Notes: generated by a model from the letters alone, not told the origin. A stretch of 64,000 bases of DNA from Dehalococcoidales bacterium (GCA_016926115.1 JAFGPF010000016.1:1-64000), one strand, 5' to 3'. Shown: positions 45,806 through 56,277, counted from the stretch's first letter. Made by a program: numbers and translations.

Positions 45806-46201
45806 CTATCTCTTGGTGTACTGCGGCGCCTTGCGGGCGCGGCGGAGTCCGGGTTTCTTGCGTTCTTTTGCCCGGGCGTCACGCGTGAGGAGGCCGTTCT
45901 GGCGCAGCATCGGCTTGAACCGCTCGTCGGCTTTTACCAGCGCGCGGGAGATACCGTGAGAGATGGCTCCGCTCTGGCCGGTGACGCCGCCGCCTTCCAC
46001 CTTGACCACCGCGTTGTATTTTTCAGTGGTTTCGGTGGCGATAAAAGGCTGGACTATCGTCTTCTGGTGCTCCAGAGACGGGAACCGCTCCTCGTAGGGC
46101 GTGCCGTTCACGATGATGGCGCCGTTCCCGGAGGTCAGCTTGACCCTCGCTACCGCTGTTTTGCGGCGGCCTGTCCCGTAAAAATAGCTCTGTTTATCCA
46201 T
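45806..46201 (-). CDS. rpsI: Ribosomal protein S9
   Basis: This 131-residue small-subunit protein lies at the 3' end of the cluster. The start YGTGRRKTAVARVKL and the end GLRRARKAPQYTKR, whose basic C-terminal tail reaches the P-site tRNA, are classic. It follows rplM by 15 bases, as in most bacteria. Confidence 0.97.
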   Translation of the reverse strand: MDKQSYFYGTGRRKTAVARVKLTSGNGAIIVNGTPYEERFPSLEHQKTIVQPFIATETTEKYNAVVKVEGGGVTGQSGAISHGISRALVKADERFKPMLRQNGLLTRDARAKERKKPGLRRARKAPQYTKR

Positions 46202-46216
46202 AAATGCCCTGTCCCT

Positions 46217-46654
46217 TTATTTTGTATCCTGCTTCGTATCGTTCGTAATCTGCGAGGCATGCGGGTGTTCTGCTCCGGCATAGACCCGCAGTCTTTTTCT
46301 CATCTGGTTGCCCTGACGCGTGTGGGGCAGCATGCCGAATACCGAATGCTCGAGGGCGCGCGTGGGGTGTTCCTGCATCATTTTTTCCAGGCTGATGCTC
46401 TTGAACCCGCCGGGATACCCCGAGTGGCGGTGGTACATCTTCTGTTCGGCTTTCTTGCCCGTTACGCGCACCCTGTCCGCGTTAATCACCACCACGAAGT
46501 CGCCGGTGTCCTGGCTGGGGGTATAGGTGGGGCGGTGCTTGCCCATCAGCAGGCGGGCTATATTGACAGATAGCCTGCCCAGGGTCTTATCGGCGGCGTC
46601 GATTAAGTGCCACTCTCGTTTGATATCGGCCGGTTTGGCGGTATAGGTTTTCAT
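46217..46654 (-). CDS. rplM: Ribosomal protein L13
   Basis: This 145-residue large-subunit protein has [34 protein letters not shown] sequence at the start and the [12 protein letters not shown] motif. It is adjacent to truA, with a four-base overlap, and to rpsI. Confidence 0.97.
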   Translation of the reverse strand: MKTYTAKPADIKREWHLIDAADKTLGRLSVNIARLLMGKHRPTYTPSQDTGDFVVVINADRVRVTGKKAEQKMYHRHSGYPGGFKSISLEKMMQEHPTRALEHSVFGMLPHTRQGNQMRKRLRVYAGAEHPHASQITNDTKQDTK

Positions 46655-47496
46655 CGTGCATCTCCCTCGAAGTCAGCCGGATAGTTCACCCGCATCAGGC
46701 AGAGTCCGCCGGCGGGCGCGGTCGGTCCGGCGAGTCCGGGCGTCCTGGCCTCGACCATCTCGTAGAACTCATCGACCGTCATTTTGCCCTGGCCCACCTT
46801 TATCAGCGAGCCGACCGTATTGCGTACCTGGTGGGGCAGGAACGAATTGGCTGCCATATCGAAGACAATCATGTCCCCGTCTCTCGTTATTTCTGCTTTA
46901 ATCACATCCCGTACCGTTCGCTTTTCCCGGGCGGTCTCGGCGCTGGAAACGAACGACGTAAAGTCATGTTCCCCGATGAGCGCCCGGCAGGCGCGGTTCA
47001 TCGCCTCGATATCCAGTTCGCCATCCACCCGGCAGGAGAAGTCCTGCCGCATCGGCGAGCGGGTAGGGCTGTTATAAATATAATACTTATATTCGCGACT
47101 GACGGCTCTACGCCTGACATCCAGCGTGCCATTGAGCCGGTTTGCCTTTTTTACGGCAATATCTTTAGGCAGATAGTGGTTCAGTCCGTCGATAAAGGCA
47201 TGCAGAGGCAAAGCCGAGTCCGTACTGAAGCTGACGACCTGCCCGCGGGCATGTACGCCGGCATCGGTGCGGCTTGCCGCTTTAATCCTTATTCTCTTTC
47301 CGGTCAGTTTCTTCAACGCCTTCTCTATCTCCCCCTGAATCGTCGGTGCGTTAGCCTGCCACTGTGAGCCGTGATAGCTGGTACCGTCATATTCCACAAT
47401 CAGTACCACCGTGCCCGTTGCCGTATCCGCAACCCCCACTCCTCCTCTGGATTCTGGCTTTCGCCGGAATGACACCTGGTTTAACATTACGGGCAC
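46651..47496 (-). CDS. truA: tRNA pseudouridine synthase A
   Basis: This enzyme converts uridines 38-40 in the tRNA anticodon arm to pseudouridine. The catalytic Asp is in [16 protein letters not shown] and the motif [14 protein letters not shown] is near its start. The N-terminus is unusual: the frame from GTG 47496 first passes through a palindromic repeat (giving [12 protein letters not shown]), a known peptide product of such elements. True translation may begin later, for example at GTG 47439. The gene lies between rplQ and rplM. Confidence 0.93.
   Translation of the reverse strand: MPVMLNQVSFRRKPESRGGVGVADTATGTVVLIVEYDGTSYHGSQWQANAPTIQGEIEKALKKLTGKRIRIKAASRTDAGVHARGQVVSFSTDSALPLHAFIDGLNHYLPKDIAVKKANRLNGTLDVRRRAVSREYKYYIYNSPTRSPMRQDFSCRVDGELDIEAMNRACRALIGEHDFTSFVSSAETAREKRTVRDVIKAEITRDGDMIVFDMAANSFLPHQVRNTVGSLIKVGQGKMTVDEFYEMVEARTPGLAGPTAPAGGLCLMRVNYPADFEGDAR
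47451..47475. repeat. Palindromic repeat copy 2 in the truA 5' end
   Basis: ATTCTGGC (47451-47458) pairs with GCCGGAAT (47463-47470), again around TTTC, followed by GACAC. The unit aligns with the one at 41805 with five changes. In the stem several changes are compensating (C-G to G-C, C-G to T-G), which shows selection for structure. Confidence 0.7.
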
Positions 47497-47498
47497 CG

Positions 47499-47852
47499 CT
47501 ATTCGACCAGCTCCAGCTGGACCATTAAAGCACCGTCTCCCAGCCTGGGTTCCAGCTTGACGAGGCGGGTATATCCGCCGGGTCTTTCCTTGTACCTGGG
47601 TCCAAGCTCAGAGAACACCTTATCGGTGACTTTTTTATCCGTTATAAATGTCAATGCCTGGCGATAGGAGTGAAGACCGCTTTTCTTGCCCAGCGTAATC
47701 ATCTTCTCGGCGATACCGCGTATTTCCTTCGCTCTGGCTTCGGTCGTAACGATTTTCTCATATCTCAGCAGGTCCGTGACCAGGTTGCGGTACAGTGCAC
47801 GACGGTGTCCGGTTACCCTGCCCAGTTTTCTGCCGGCTATCTTGTGTCTCAT
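47499..47852 (-). CDS. rplQ: Ribosomal protein L17
   Basis: This 117-residue protein has the family start [23 protein letters not shown]. It overlaps rpoA by four bases and closes the classical alpha operon. Confidence 0.97.
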   Translation of the reverse strand: MRHKIAGRKLGRVTGHRRALYRNLVTDLLRYEKIVTTEARAKEIRGIAEKMITLGKKSGLHSYRQALTFITDKKVTDKVFSELGPRYKERPGGYTRLVKLEPRLGDGALMVQLELVE

Positions 47853-49003
47853 GATTGCGGCTCTCCGTCCTCAGATTCTCCTTCGTCGGTTTGTTCTTCT
47901 TCGGCGGCTTTAGTCGCCTTTTTCCTGCTCCTGGGTTTGGGTGGAGCTTCTTCAACCAGTTCGTCTTCAACGGCTGTTTCCTCTACCGAGGCTGCCGATT
48001 CTTCTGTGGCTGTCTCTTCCACGGTCTCTTCCTCTGAGGTCGGCTCTTCTCCCTCTTCACCTTCTGATTCTACTTTGGGATTCAGCGACAGGCCTATCGA
48101 GGCGAGCTTGTCTTCTATCTCCTGGTAGGACTTCTGCCCGAAGTTGCGCAGCTTGAGAAGTTCCTTGGTGCCTTTGCCGATAAGCTCGCCGACCGTGGTG
48201 ATATTGCTGCGTCTCAGGCAGTTCATGGTACGCACGGAGAGGTCGAGTTGCTCTACGGGCATGTTGTACTTCTCGTCGGGAATAGACATGCGGATGAGGC
48301 GCTCCTCTGCTTTCATCTGCGAGATTTTTACATATTCGACGAAGGGTGTAAGTTGTTCGATTAAAATACTGGCGGTGTTGCTGACGGCGTCTATTGGCGA
48401 TGTGGTGCCGTCCGTCCAGACGTCCAGGACTAAACGTTCGCGGCTGGTCTCACGACCCAGGTGCGTCGGCTCGACGGTGTAGTTAACCTTGCGAATCGGC
48501 GTATAAATGGCGTCGACGGGTATGGTGCCCACCGGCGTGTTGTCGGTGGACTCGGCGGTCCTGAAGCCTGTTCCGAGTTCTACGTCGAACTCCACGTACA
48601 GCTTGTTCGCGGACTCGTTGATGGTTACCAGGCAGAGGTCGGGGTTGGTGATTTCAAAGTCCGCCGACGGTTTGATGTCGGACGCGCAGACACGTCCCTC
48701 GCCTTCGTATTCAAGTATCAGCGTACCGCTCCGGTCGGAAAGGGGTTTCAACCTTAACTCTTTCACGTTGAGGAGAAACTCCATGACATCTTCCTTGGCA
48801 TTGGGGATAACCGTGAACTCGTGCTGGACTCCCTCGATTCTTACCTGAGTCACGGCTGCCCCGGGAAGATATCCAAGTAACACGCGGCGCAAGGAGTTCC
48901 CCAGAGTGATACCGAACCCCTTCTCCAGCGGTTCGGCGACGAACCTCCCGTAGTTTTCCTCTTGTTCGGTACATTCAATTTTTGGGACTAATAGTCCAGC
49001 CAA
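47849..49003 (-). CDS. rpoA: RNA polymerase alpha subunit with long acidic tail
   Basis: This 384-residue subunit has the N-terminal dimerisation domain ([17 protein letters not shown]) and the C-terminal domain with two helix-hairpin-helix motifs ([16 protein letters not shown]) that contacts UP elements and activators. Alpha is normally about 315-330 residues; here about 75 residues follow the C-terminal domain. They consist of an acidic Glu/Thr/Ser-rich stretch, a basic patch [11 protein letters not shown] and a final acidic end. The tail lies beyond the DNA-binding domain, so it could influence activator or DNA contacts. It shares the KPRxKKxTKA motif with the S3 tail. Confidence 0.95.
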   Translation of the reverse strand: MAGLLVPKIECTEQEENYGRFVAEPLEKGFGITLGNSLRRVLLGYLPGAAVTQVRIEGVQHEFTVIPNAKEDVMEFLLNVKELRLKPLSDRSGTLILEYEGEGRVCASDIKPSADFEITNPDLCLVTINESANKLYVEFDVELGTGFRTAESTDNTPVGTIPVDAIYTPIRKVNYTVEPTHLGRETSRERLVLDVWTDGTTSPIDAVSNTASILIEQLTPFVEYVKISQMKAEERLIRMSIPDEKYNMPVEQLDLSVRTMNCLRRSNITTVGELIGKGTKELLKLRNFGQKSYQEIEDKLASIGLSLNPKVESEGEEGEEPTSEEETVEETATEESAASVEETAVEDELVEEAPPKPRSRKKATKAAEEEQTDEGESEDGEPQS

Positions 49004-49027
49004 TGAATTGCCTCCTTATATTTCACA

Positions 49028-49657
49028 CTACCGCGAGTAGTACTCAATTACTGCCTTGCCGTCGAACCTGGCGTCGATTTCCTCCGGCGTGGGCAGGCTC
49101 AATACCTGCCCGACCAGGTTCTGTCTGTCCAGGCTCAACCAGTTCAGGACCTGCTTGGACTCGATTTCTTCCAGGAGAGCTTTATAATACTCGGTTTTCT
49201 GGCTGCCCTCGCGCCAGCCGATGGTATCGCCTTCCTTGACTAGGGCGGAGGGTACGTTCGTCTTGCGTCCGTTCAGCGTGATATGCCCGTGCCGCACCAG
49301 CTGGCGTGCCTGAGCGCGGGAATCGGCGAATCCCAGCCGGTAGACCACGTTGTCAAGTCGCCTTTCCAGCAGCACCAGCAGGTTCTCACCCGTGATACCC
49401 GCCTGTTTCTCGGCCATGCCGAAGGTCTTGCGAAACTGCTTTTCCAGCGTTCCGTAAGTGTAACGGGCTTTCTGCTTCTCGCGAAGCTGTAACGCGCGGT
49501 CGGAAAATCTCCGCCGCCGGCGGGTAGTTCCCTGTCCCGGCGCTTTCGGGCGTTTGTCCAGGGCGCACTTGGGTGTAAAGCAGCGGGCGCCTTTCAGTAA
49601 GAGTTTCTCACCGCTGCGCCGGCATAGACGGCAAACTGCTCCTGTATATCTTGCCAT
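49028..49657 (-). CDS. rpsD: Ribosomal protein S4
   Basis: This 209-residue protein starts [14 protein letters not shown] and contains a zinc-ligand set (CRLCRR and CFTPKC) and the S4 RNA-binding domain ([25 protein letters not shown]). The ATG at 49657 lies one base after the rpsK stop and follows a good ribosome site. S4 is a primary binder of 16S rRNA. Confidence 0.95.
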   Translation of the reverse strand: MARYTGAVCRLCRRSGEKLLLKGARCFTPKCALDKRPKAPGQGTTRRRRRFSDRALQLREKQKARYTYGTLEKQFRKTFGMAEKQAGITGENLLVLLERRLDNVVYRLGFADSRAQARQLVRHGHITLNGRKTNVPSALVKEGDTIGWREGSQKTEYYKALLEEIESKQVLNWLSLDRQNLVGQVLSLPTPEEIDARFDGKAVIEYYSR

Positions 49658-49658
49658 G

Positions 49659-50051
49659 TTAGACCCTTCTCCTCTTGGGAGGGCGGCAGCCGGCATGCGG
49701 GATGGGCGTTACGTCCCTGATTCCGGTGATGTACAGGCCGGAACCCTGCAGGGAGCGTATCGCCGCCTCGCGGCCGCTGCCCGGACCCTTGATATATACT
49801 TCAACCTGGCGCAAGCCGTGCACCATCGCTTTACGCGCGGCGTCACGGGCCGCCATCTGAGCTGCATAAGGCGTGCCTTTACGGGAGCCCTTGAAACCGG
49901 CGGTGCCGGAGCTTCCCCAGGCGAGGGCGTTACCCTGAGGGTCGGTGAGGGTTACGACGGTGTTATTGAAGCTGGACTGTATGTAAGCCCGGCCGGTAGG
50001 GACCGCCTTCCGTTCACGTCTCCTCGTTTTTGTTTTTCTCTTCTGTGCCAC
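49659..50051 (-). CDS. rpsK: Ribosomal protein S11
   Basis: This 130-residue protein has the highly conserved [26 protein letters not shown] core and the basic C-terminal end CRPPKRRRV. It is located between rpsM and rpsD in the usual order. Confidence 0.97.
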   Translation of the reverse strand: MAQKRKTKTRRRERKAVPTGRAYIQSSFNNTVVTLTDPQGNALAWGSSGTAGFKGSRKGTPYAAQMAARDAARKAMVHGLRQVEVYIKGPGSGREAAIRSLQGSGLYITGIRDVTPIPHAGCRPPKRRRV

Positions 50052-50076
50052 CCTGTCCTCCTTGTCAGCTCAATTA

Positions 50077-50466
50077 TTATTTCTTGGCCATGCCGCGTTT
50101 CTGTCCGCGACCGGCTACCGTCTTGCGGGTACCGCGCTTGGTGCGGGCGTTGGTGCGCGTACGCTGGCCACGTACCGGCAGGCCGAAGCGGTGCCTGATG
50201 CCGCGGTAACTCCCGATTTCAATCAGGCGCTTGATGTTGAAGTTGACTTCTTTCCTGAGTTCGCCTTCGACATGGTATTGCTTATCGATAATTTCGCGCA
50301 GCTTGTTGACCTCGTCTTCGGTGAGGTCTTTTACCTTGACGTCGGGCGCGATATTCGCCTGGTCAAGTATCTTTTCGCTCTGTGCGCGGCCGATGCCGTA
50401 GATGTACTGCAGCGAGACCCACGCCTGCTTGTTAACCGGTATGTCCACTCCGGAAATACGTGGCAT
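50077..50466 (-). CDS. rpsM: Ribosomal protein S13
   Basis: This 129-residue protein shows the helix-turn-helix region [18 protein letters not shown] and the long basic tail [20 protein letters not shown], which reaches the P site. Confidence 0.97.
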   Translation of the reverse strand: MPRISGVDIPVNKQAWVSLQYIYGIGRAQSEKILDQANIAPDVKVKDLTEDEVNKLREIIDKQYHVEGELRKEVNFNIKRLIEIGSYRGIRHRFGLPVRGQRTRTNARTKRGTRKTVAGRGQKRGMAKK

Positions 50467-50477
50467 ATGTTACCTCC

Positions 50478-50591
50478 TTACCCCTGCCTCTGCTTGTGCT
50501 TGGGGTTGGTGCAAATAATCCTGACCACTCCTCGCCTCCGCACCACCTTGCATTTTTCACATCTGACTTTTACTGACGCCCTAACTTTCAT
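50478..50591 (-). CDS. rpmJ: Ribosomal protein L36
   Basis: This 37-residue protein ([20 protein letters not shown]..., ending HKQRQG) has the zinc-binding set C11, C14, C27 and H32 of the C+ form. It lies between infA and rpsM, where L36 is usual. Its reading frame is short but certain, and its last bases carry the AAGGAGG used by rpsM. Confidence 0.95.
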   Translation of the reverse strand: MKVRASVKVRCEKCKVVRRRGVVRIICTNPKHKQRQG

Positions 50592-50607
50592 AATTCAAAC
50601 CTTTATT

Positions 50608-50826
50608 TTACTTGAGCCGGTAGGTTATTCTACCACGTTTCAGGTCGTATGGGGAGAGTTCTATTAAGACTTTATCACCGGGCAGGACCCTGATATAGTG
50701 CATTCTTATCTTGCCCGATATGTGTGCCAGTACCTCGTGCCCGTTGGGGAGTTCGACACGAAACATGGCGTTGGGTAGAGCCTCGACTACCGTCCCCTCG
50801 ACCTCTATGGCTTCTTTTTTAGCCAT
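50608..50826 (-). CDS. infA: Translation initiation factor IF-1
   Basis: This 72-residue OB-fold protein ([43 protein letters not shown]) binds the A site of the 30S subunit. It overlaps map by eight bases. Confidence 0.97.
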   Translation of the reverse strand: MAKKEAIEVEGTVVEALPNAMFRVELPNGHEVLAHISGKIRMHYIRVLPGDKVLIELSPYDLKRGRITYRLK

Positions 50827-51595
50827 TAACTAACCTCGTTAACACCTCCGGTTCATTGTTATTGATTGCTATCGTATGTTCAAAGTGCGCCGACAGGCTG
50901 CCGTCGGCGGTATGCACCGTCCAGTGGTCGCCGGCTACCATGGTATGCCAGTCTCCCATGTTCAACATGGGCTCCAGGGCGATGGTCATGCCCTTTTTCA
51001 ACTCGGGACCTGACCCGGGTTGGAGTCCGTAGGGAGGTTCGGTGCAGTTGGGCACCTGCGGGTCCTCGTGCATCTCCCGTCCGATGCCGTGTCCGGTATA
51101 TTCACGCACCACCGAGTAGCCTTTCGACTCCGCGTGATGCTGGATTGCCGCCGAGACATCGCCGAGTCTCGCCCCGGCTTTGGCGGCTTTAATGCCTTTC
51201 TCCAGCGAAGCCTTAGTAGCTTCGATAAGGCGCCGGGCGTCATCGCTTATCTCGCCGACTCCGACCGTTAATGCGGCATCCCCGTGGAAACCGTTATAGA
51301 CAACGCCGAAGTCCAGCGATACTACGTCGCCTTCTTTCAGTACCCGGTCTCCCGGAATCCCGTGTACAATCTCGTCGTTAATGGACACGCAGAGGTTCGC
51401 CGGATAGCCGTGATAGCCGTTGAAAGAGGATACGGCTCCCAGTCGCTTCATTTCCTTCTCTGCTATTGTATCCAGTTCCTTTGTCTTCATGCCCGGTTTA
51501 ATCCGTTCGCTTAACAGTTTCAGCACCTTGGCGACAATCTGGCCGGACTGCCGCATTTTCTCTATCTCTTTTTCAGATTTAATTTCTATACCCAT
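50819..51595 (-). CDS. map: Methionine aminopeptidase, type I
   Basis: This 258-residue enzyme removes N-terminal methionine from new proteins. The metal ligands lie in [20 protein letters not shown] (Asp, Asp), the helix [12 protein letters not shown] (His), [12 protein letters not shown] (Glu) and near the end HFEHTIAI (Glu). It lies between adk and infA in the ribosomal cluster. Confidence 0.97.
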   Translation of the reverse strand: MGIEIKSEKEIEKMRQSGQIVAKVLKLLSERIKPGMKTKELDTIAEKEMKRLGAVSSFNGYHGYPANLCVSINDEIVHGIPGDRVLKEGDVVSLDFGVVYNGFHGDAALTVGVGEISDDARRLIEATKASLEKGIKAAKAGARLGDVSAAIQHHAESKGYSVVREYTGHGIGREMHEDPQVPNCTEPPYGLQPGSGPELKKGMTIALEPMLNMGDWHTMVAGDHWTVHTADGSLSAHFEHTIAINNNEPEVLTRLVNG

Positions 51596-51609
51596 CGGGT
51601 GATATCTTT

Positions 51610-52251
51610 CTAATTCAGGGCGGTAGTTATTCTCCCGTTAATGTCGGTCGCGGTACCCTCGCCGTTAATCTCCAGCAGCTTTCCCGCCTGCTTATAATAG
51701 TCAATCAGCGGGGCGGTCTCCCCGAAGTACACCTTCAACCGGTTTTTAATCGTCTCCACGTTATCGTCGGCGCGCTGGTACAGTTCCCCGCCGCAGCGGT
51801 CGCATACACCCTTCACCTTCGGCGGCGAATCCACCTCGTGGTAGGGCGCCTGGCACTGCCGGCATATCCAGCGCCCGCTCAGTCTCTTGAGGAGTTCTCC
51901 CTCGGAGACTTTTATATATACTACTTTATCGATAGCCTTCGACTGTTTTTCCAGGGCTGTATCCAGCGCCTTGGCTTGCTCCAGGTTCCGGGGAAAGCCG
52001 TCGAGAATCGCCCCGTTCTTGCAGTCCGGAGCCGCCAGCCTCTCCAGCACCATCTGTATCGTTATCTCGTTGGGAACCAGCTGCCCTTTCTCCATGTACA
52101 CTTTGGCTTTATTGCCCAGTTCCGTTTCGCTGACAAGCGCCTGCCGGAAAAGGTCGCCGGAGGCTACCTGTACCAGCTTAATTTTCTCCGCCAGCATCAC
52201 TGCCTGTGTACCTTTCCCCGCCCCGGGGGCTCCCAGAAGTATAATATACAC
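51610..52251 (-). CDS. adk: Adenylate kinase
   Basis: This 213-residue kinase balances AMP, ADP and ATP. GAPGAGKGTQ is the P-loop. A four-cysteine zinc cluster in the LID domain (CRQC...CDRC) is the Gram-positive/thermophile type. Directly after secY in the operon. Confidence 0.97.
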   Translation of the reverse strand: MYIILLGAPGAGKGTQAVMLAEKIKLVQVASGDLFRQALVSETELGNKAKVYMEKGQLVPNEITIQMVLERLAAPDCKNGAILDGFPRNLEQAKALDTALEKQSKAIDKVVYIKVSEGELLKRLSGRWICRQCQAPYHEVDSPPKVKGVCDRCGGELYQRADDNVETIKNRLKVYFGETAPLIDYYKQAGKLLEINGEGTATDINGRITTALN

Positions 52252-52259
52252 CTTAACTC

Positions 52260-53570
52260 CTATTTGATAAAGCCTTCATAGCGGCGCATCACCAGTTGCG
52301 CCTCGAGTTGTTTCATCGTATCCAGCACCACGCCCACCACGATGAGCATGCCCAGACTGGACAGCTGTATCTGCTGGACGTTAGTTACTGTTCTTGCCAG
52401 GAATGGCATTACCGCCACGAACGCCAGGAACAGTGCCCCCGCCCAGGTAATACGGTTGATTACCCCGCTTAAATAAGTAGCGGTGTTCTTGCCGGGTCTG
52501 ATGCCGGGGATAAAGCCTCCCTGCTTCTGCAAAGTGCCCGGCAGGTCCTGCTGTTGATAGGTCACCATGGTATAGAAGAAGGTGAAACCTACCGCTAGGA
52601 GGAAGTAGAAAATCCAGTAAAACGCACCTACCGGCAGGGCAGTGGTGGGACTGAACCACCTGACGATGGTATCCGCAAAGCCCGGCTGATTGGGGTCGAC
52701 GAAGTAGCTGGCGACGATTCCCGGGAAGAGCACCACCGACATGGCGAAGATGAGCGGTATCATGCCGGAGCTGTTTACCCGCATCGGGATATGCGTCGAG
52801 CCCGACTGCCGGTACATACGACCGCCGCGGAAAACGCTGCGCGCGTATTGCACCGGTATCCGCCGGTGCGCCTCGGTAAATATGACGATAAGTACGACGG
52901 TAATGAGCACGATAACGATGTATACCACCAGTCCCATGGGATTCCCTTTAGCCAGGAAACCCTGTTGTATCATCTGCGGGTACCCGGCGACGATTCCCCC
53001 GAAGATTATAATGGAGATGCCGTTGCCGATGCCGTACTCTGTAATAAGCTCTCCCAGCCAGACCAGAAAGACAGTGCCGGCTATCAATGATAACACGATG
53101 GCGGCGGTCGCCAGGGGTGCAGCGCTGCTGACGGCGCCTGCCCGCTGGAGCAGTACCAGTTGCCCGTAGCCGGAAAGGCCCGCCAGGGGTATCGTCAGCC
53201 AGTGCGTAATCATGTTGATTCTATTTCTTCCGGATTCGCCTTCCTGCGACAGCGCCTGAAGCTGCGGAATGACCGGCACGAGCAGTATCATGATGATGGA
53301 AGCCGTAATATACGGGTAAACGCCCATGGCCGCCACGCTGAATTGCTTCATGGCGCCCCCGCTGAACAGGTCGAGCATACCCAGCAGGGCATTGCTCTCG
53401 AACAGTTCCTGCAGGGCGTCCAGGTTCACCCCCGGCAGGGGCACGTGGGCGACGAAGCGGAATACGACCAGAATGCCTACGGTAATCAGGATGCGACGCC
53501 GGAGGTCGGGCAGGCTGAAGGCGTCGATCATCGCCTGCAGCAGTCTGGGTCTACTTGCCCTCTGCCGCAT
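52260..53570 (-). CDS. secY: Protein translocase subunit SecY
   Basis: This 436-residue channel protein has ten membrane helices. The N-terminal FRFVAHVPLPGVN (plug region) and the motif ARSVFRGGRMYRQSGSTHIPMRVN are characteristic. A strong GAGGAGGT site fixes the start at 53570 even though it overlaps the rplO end by 20 bases. Confidence 0.97.
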   Translation of the reverse strand: MRQRASRPRLLQAMIDAFSLPDLRRRILITVGILVVFRFVAHVPLPGVNLDALQELFESNALLGMLDLFSGGAMKQFSVAAMGVYPYITASIIMILLVPVIPQLQALSQEGESGRNRINMITHWLTIPLAGLSGYGQLVLLQRAGAVSSAAPLATAAIVLSLIAGTVFLVWLGELITEYGIGNGISIIIFGGIVAGYPQMIQQGFLAKGNPMGLVVYIVIVLITVVLIVIFTEAHRRIPVQYARSVFRGGRMYRQSGSTHIPMRVNSSGMIPLIFAMSVVLFPGIVASYFVDPNQPGFADTIVRWFSPTTALPVGAFYWIFYFLLAVGFTFFYTMVTYQQQDLPGTLQKQGGFIPGIRPGKNTATYLSGVINRITWAGALFLAFVAVMPFLARTVTNVQQIQLSSLGMLIVVGVVLDTMKQLEAQLVMRRYEGFIK

Positions 53571-54018
53571 GCTCTACCTCCTCGACCGTGCCGCCGGCTG
53601 CCTCTATCTTGGCTTTCGCCGAAGCCGAGAACTTGTGTGCCCTGACCGTCAGAGAGCGGTCGATTTCTCCGTCGGCGAGTACCTTAATCGGCTTCGCCAG
53701 CGATTTTACGATGCCCGATGCCATTATCGTTTCCGGAGTCACCTCGCTGCCGGCGTCGAACCTGTTAAGCTCGCCGACCTTTACCGTGCTGTACTCCGTG
53801 CGGAAGATATTGGTAAAGCCGCGCTTCCGGGGCAGGCGTTGGATTAAAGGCAGCTGTCCGCCCTCGAAGCCGGGACGCATCTTGTAGCCGGCGCGGGACT
53901 TCTGTCCATTGCAGCCGCGCCCGGAATAGGTGCCTTTACCGCTGCCGTCGCCGCGGCCTACCCGCCGGCTGGCTTTTCTGGAACCCGGTGCGGGCGATAT
54001 ATCATTCTGTCTGACCAA
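53551..54018 (-). CDS. rplO: Ribosomal protein L15
   Basis: This 155-residue protein begins with the Gly/Arg-rich part (GRGDGSGKGTYSGRGCNGQKSRAGY), which enters the rRNA core, and has a globular C-terminal domain. It lies in the spc operon order, before secY. Confidence 0.97.
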   Translation of the reverse strand: MVRQNDISPAPGSRKASRRVGRGDGSGKGTYSGRGCNGQKSRAGYKMRPGFEGGQLPLIQRLPRKRGFTNIFRTEYSTVKVGELNRFDAGSEVTPETIMASGIVKSLAKPIKVLADGEIDRSLTVRAHKFSASAKAKIEAAGGTVEEVEHAAEGK

Positions 54019-54196
54019 TCTCTTCCTCCACTTTAACCAGGTGTCTTACCTTATTAATCATGCCTCTAATAGAGTTTGTATCTTCATGGACAACGCTCTG
54101 GTTTAGCCGGTGAAAACCCAGCGATCTCAGGGTCCTCTTCTGGCTTGCCTCGTAGCCGATGCCGCTTTTTATCCAGGTAACTTTCAGTTTACTCAA
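54002..54196 (-). CDS. rpmD: Ribosomal protein L30
   Basis: This 64-residue protein has the [20 protein letters not shown] motif of bacterial L30. It overlaps rplO by 17 bases and rpsE by eight. Confidence 0.95.
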   Translation of the reverse strand: MSKLKVTWIKSGIGYEASQKRTLRSLGFHRLNQSVVHEDTNSIRGMINKVRHLVKVEEEIGQTE

Positions 54197-54713
54197 CGGG
54201 TTTCGCCTCCTCGGCGCTGACGGTCGCCTTGCGTTTGGCTATCTCGTCTTCCGGAATCTTCAACTCGCTGAGAGCCTGCATGGTCGCCTTGGCGACGTTG
54301 ATATGGTTGGCCGAGCCGAGTGATTTCGTCAGTATGTCCTTGATTCCCACCGCCTCCAGTACCGCCCGAACGCTGCCGCCGGCGATGACGCCGGTGCCCG
54401 GCGCGGCGGGTTTCAGCAGGACTTTAGCAGCCCCGAAGTACCCAGTGATTTCATGCGGGATGGTGTTCCCGACCATCGGGACCTTGATTATATTCTTTCT
54501 GGCTTTTGCTCCACCTTTACTGATGGCGGCGGGTACTTCGTTGGCCTTGCCGATGCCCAGTCCGACATATCCCTCGCCGTCGCCGGTGACTACCAGGGCG
54601 CTGAAGCGCAGCCGTTTGCCGCCTTTCATCACTTTGGCGACGCGGTTGACGTCGATGAGTTTATCGTTGAGGTTCAAATCTACCGGGTCAATTCGACTTA
54701 TTGGTTGTTTCAT
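54189..54713 (-). CDS. rpsE: Ribosomal protein S5
   Basis: This 174-residue protein has the double-stranded RNA-binding-like N-terminal domain ([24 protein letters not shown]) and the loop [21 protein letters not shown], a region linked to decoding accuracy. Confidence 0.97.
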   Translation of the reverse strand: MKQPISRIDPVDLNLNDKLIDVNRVAKVMKGGKRLRFSALVVTGDGEGYVGLGIGKANEVPAAISKGGAKARKNIIKVPMVGNTIPHEITGYFGAAKVLLKPAAPGTGVIAGGSVRAVLEAVGIKDILTKSLGSANHINVAKATMQALSELKIPEDEIAKRKATVSAEEAKPVE

Positions 54714-54733
54714 CAGACCTGCATCGTCCTCTC

Positions 54734-55099
54734 TTAGAACTTAAGCCCGCCCTTCCGGGCTGCCTCAGCCAGCGCTTTTACCCTGCCGTGGTACCTGAAG
54801 CCGCCGCGGTCGAAAGCCACTTGCTTAATTTTCTTGCCGGTGGCGCGCTTTGCCAGCAGCGTACCGACTAGTCCGGCCCGTTCGGTCTTCGTTTTTCCTT
54901 TTAGATCGTTTTTAATTTCCGCATCGAGAGAAGAGGCGGCGACCAGCGTATTCCCCTGCGAGTCGTCGATTACCTGGGCGTAAATATGGTTCAGGCTGCG
55001 GAAAACGCACAGGCGCGGTCGGTCGCCGTTCCCGCTTACCTTCTGCCTTACCCGGTAATGCCTTCTGCTTCTTGCCTCTCTGGTGGTTGCTTTTCTCAT
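54734..55099 (-). CDS. rplR: Ribosomal protein L18
   Basis: This 121-residue 5S rRNA-binding protein starts with [24 protein letters not shown] and ends [27 protein letters not shown], the usual end. Confidence 0.97.
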   Translation of the reverse strand: MRKATTREARSRRHYRVRQKVSGNGDRPRLCVFRSLNHIYAQVIDDSQGNTLVAASSLDAEIKNDLKGKTKTERAGLVGTLLAKRATGKKIKQVAFDRGGFRYHGRVKALAEAARKGGLKF

Positions 55100-55101
55100 A
55101 A

Positions 55102-55650
55102 TTACCCGCCGACTACCTTACCGGCTTTACCCGGTTTAAGATGGATTACCTCTCCGGCATACCTGATGCCCTTGCCTTTATATGCGTCAGGGGGACGGAT
55201 GGCCTTGATTTCCGCCGCCTGTTCACCGACATCTTCCTTGTTGATGCCGCTGACCTTTATCCGGTTGTTACCTTCCACGTTCAGCGTCACCCCTGGCAGG
55301 GGAGTCACCTCTACCGGGTGCGAATAACCGATGCGTATAACCAGTTTTTCGCCGACCTTCTCGGCGCGGTAGCCCACGCCGACAATATCCAGCGTTTTCT
55401 CGAATCCCTTGGAGACGCCTTCCACCATGTTCGCCAGGAGGCTCCGCGTCAGTCCGTGGAACGCCCGATGCCTCTGGCTCTCACTTGGGCGGGTAACGGT
55501 CAGCGTATTGCCTTCCTGTTTGATGAGCATCTCGGGAGAAAGAGAGCGGCTGAGCTCGCCTTTCGGTCCCTTTACGGTGACTTTCTCGGCCTTGATATCG
55601 ACCGTCACCCCGGACGGTACGGTTATCGGCATTTTTCCTACTCTAGACAT
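55102..55650 (-). CDS. rplF: Ribosomal protein L6
   Basis: This 182-residue protein consists of two similar domains and ends [27 protein letters not shown], including the conserved GKGI and RYAGE segments that touch the sarcin-ricin loop. Confidence 0.97.
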   Translation of the reverse strand: MSRVGKMPITVPSGVTVDIKAEKVTVKGPKGELSRSLSPEMLIKQEGNTLTVTRPSESQRHRAFHGLTRSLLANMVEGVSKGFEKTLDIVGVGYRAEKVGEKLVIRIGYSHPVEVTPLPGVTLNVEGNNRIKVSGINKEDVGEQAAEIKAIRPPDAYKGKGIRYAGEVIHLKPGKAGKVVGG

Positions 55651-55669
55651 CTATCACTCCAGAAATTGT

Positions 55670-56068
55670 TTACCATATATAGCACAGCAGTTCGCCGCCG
55701 GAGTTCTGCTGCCAGGCCTGCTGCCCCGTCCTGAGTCCACTGGAAGTAGAGACGATGGCAATGCCCAGTCCGCCATATACGCGCGGTATTTCCCTCTTCT
55801 GTACATATACTCTCAGTCCCGGCTTGCTGACACGCTTCAACCCGGATATCGCCGGTTTGTTATCATCCATATACCGTAGCTGTACCCTGATAGCCCGGTG
55901 CGGTTTGCCCCTGACCACTTCGTAGTCGGTGATAAATCCTTCCTCCTTGAGGATTCTGGCTATGGAAAGCTTAATCTTGGAGGCAGGCACCAGCACGCTT
56001 TCGTGCCGTACCATGAGGGCATTCCTTATTCTGGTTAACATATCAGCAATAGGGTCTGTGACTGTCAT
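55670..56068 (-). CDS. rpsH: Ribosomal protein S8
   Basis: This 132-residue protein starts [21 protein letters not shown] and ends with [26 protein letters not shown], the motif that binds helix 21 of 16S rRNA. Confidence 0.97.
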   Translation of the reverse strand: MTVTDPIADMLTRIRNALMVRHESVLVPASKIKLSIARILKEEGFITDYEVVRGKPHRAIRVQLRYMDDNKPAISGLKRVSKPGLRVYVQKREIPRVYGGLGIAIVSTSSGLRTGQQAWQQNSGGELLCYIW

Positions 56069-56089
56069 ACCTGTTTTTCCTTCTTCAGC

Positions 56090-56275
56090 TTACCAGCTGG
56101 ATTTTCTTACTCCCGGCAGATGGGCTTCTAGGGCCAGTTTCCGGAAGCATATCCGGCACACGCCGAACTTACGCATGAAGGCGCGGGGTCGACCGCAGAG
56201 TCTGCACCGGTTATACTGTCTAACCGGGTACTTGGACGTTCGTCCGGCTTTGGCTACTATTGATTTTTTTGCCAT
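56090..56275 (-). CDS. rpsN: Ribosomal protein S14, type Z
   Basis: This 61-residue zinc-type S14 has CRLC and CRIC metal ligand pairs and the [14 protein letters not shown] core. The zinc form is usual in Gram-positive relatives and Chloroflexota. Confidence 0.97.
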   Translation of the reverse strand: MAKKSIVAKAGRTSKYPVRQYNRCRLCGRPRAFMRKFGVCRICFRKLALEAHLPGVRKSSW

Positions 56276-56277
56276 AT

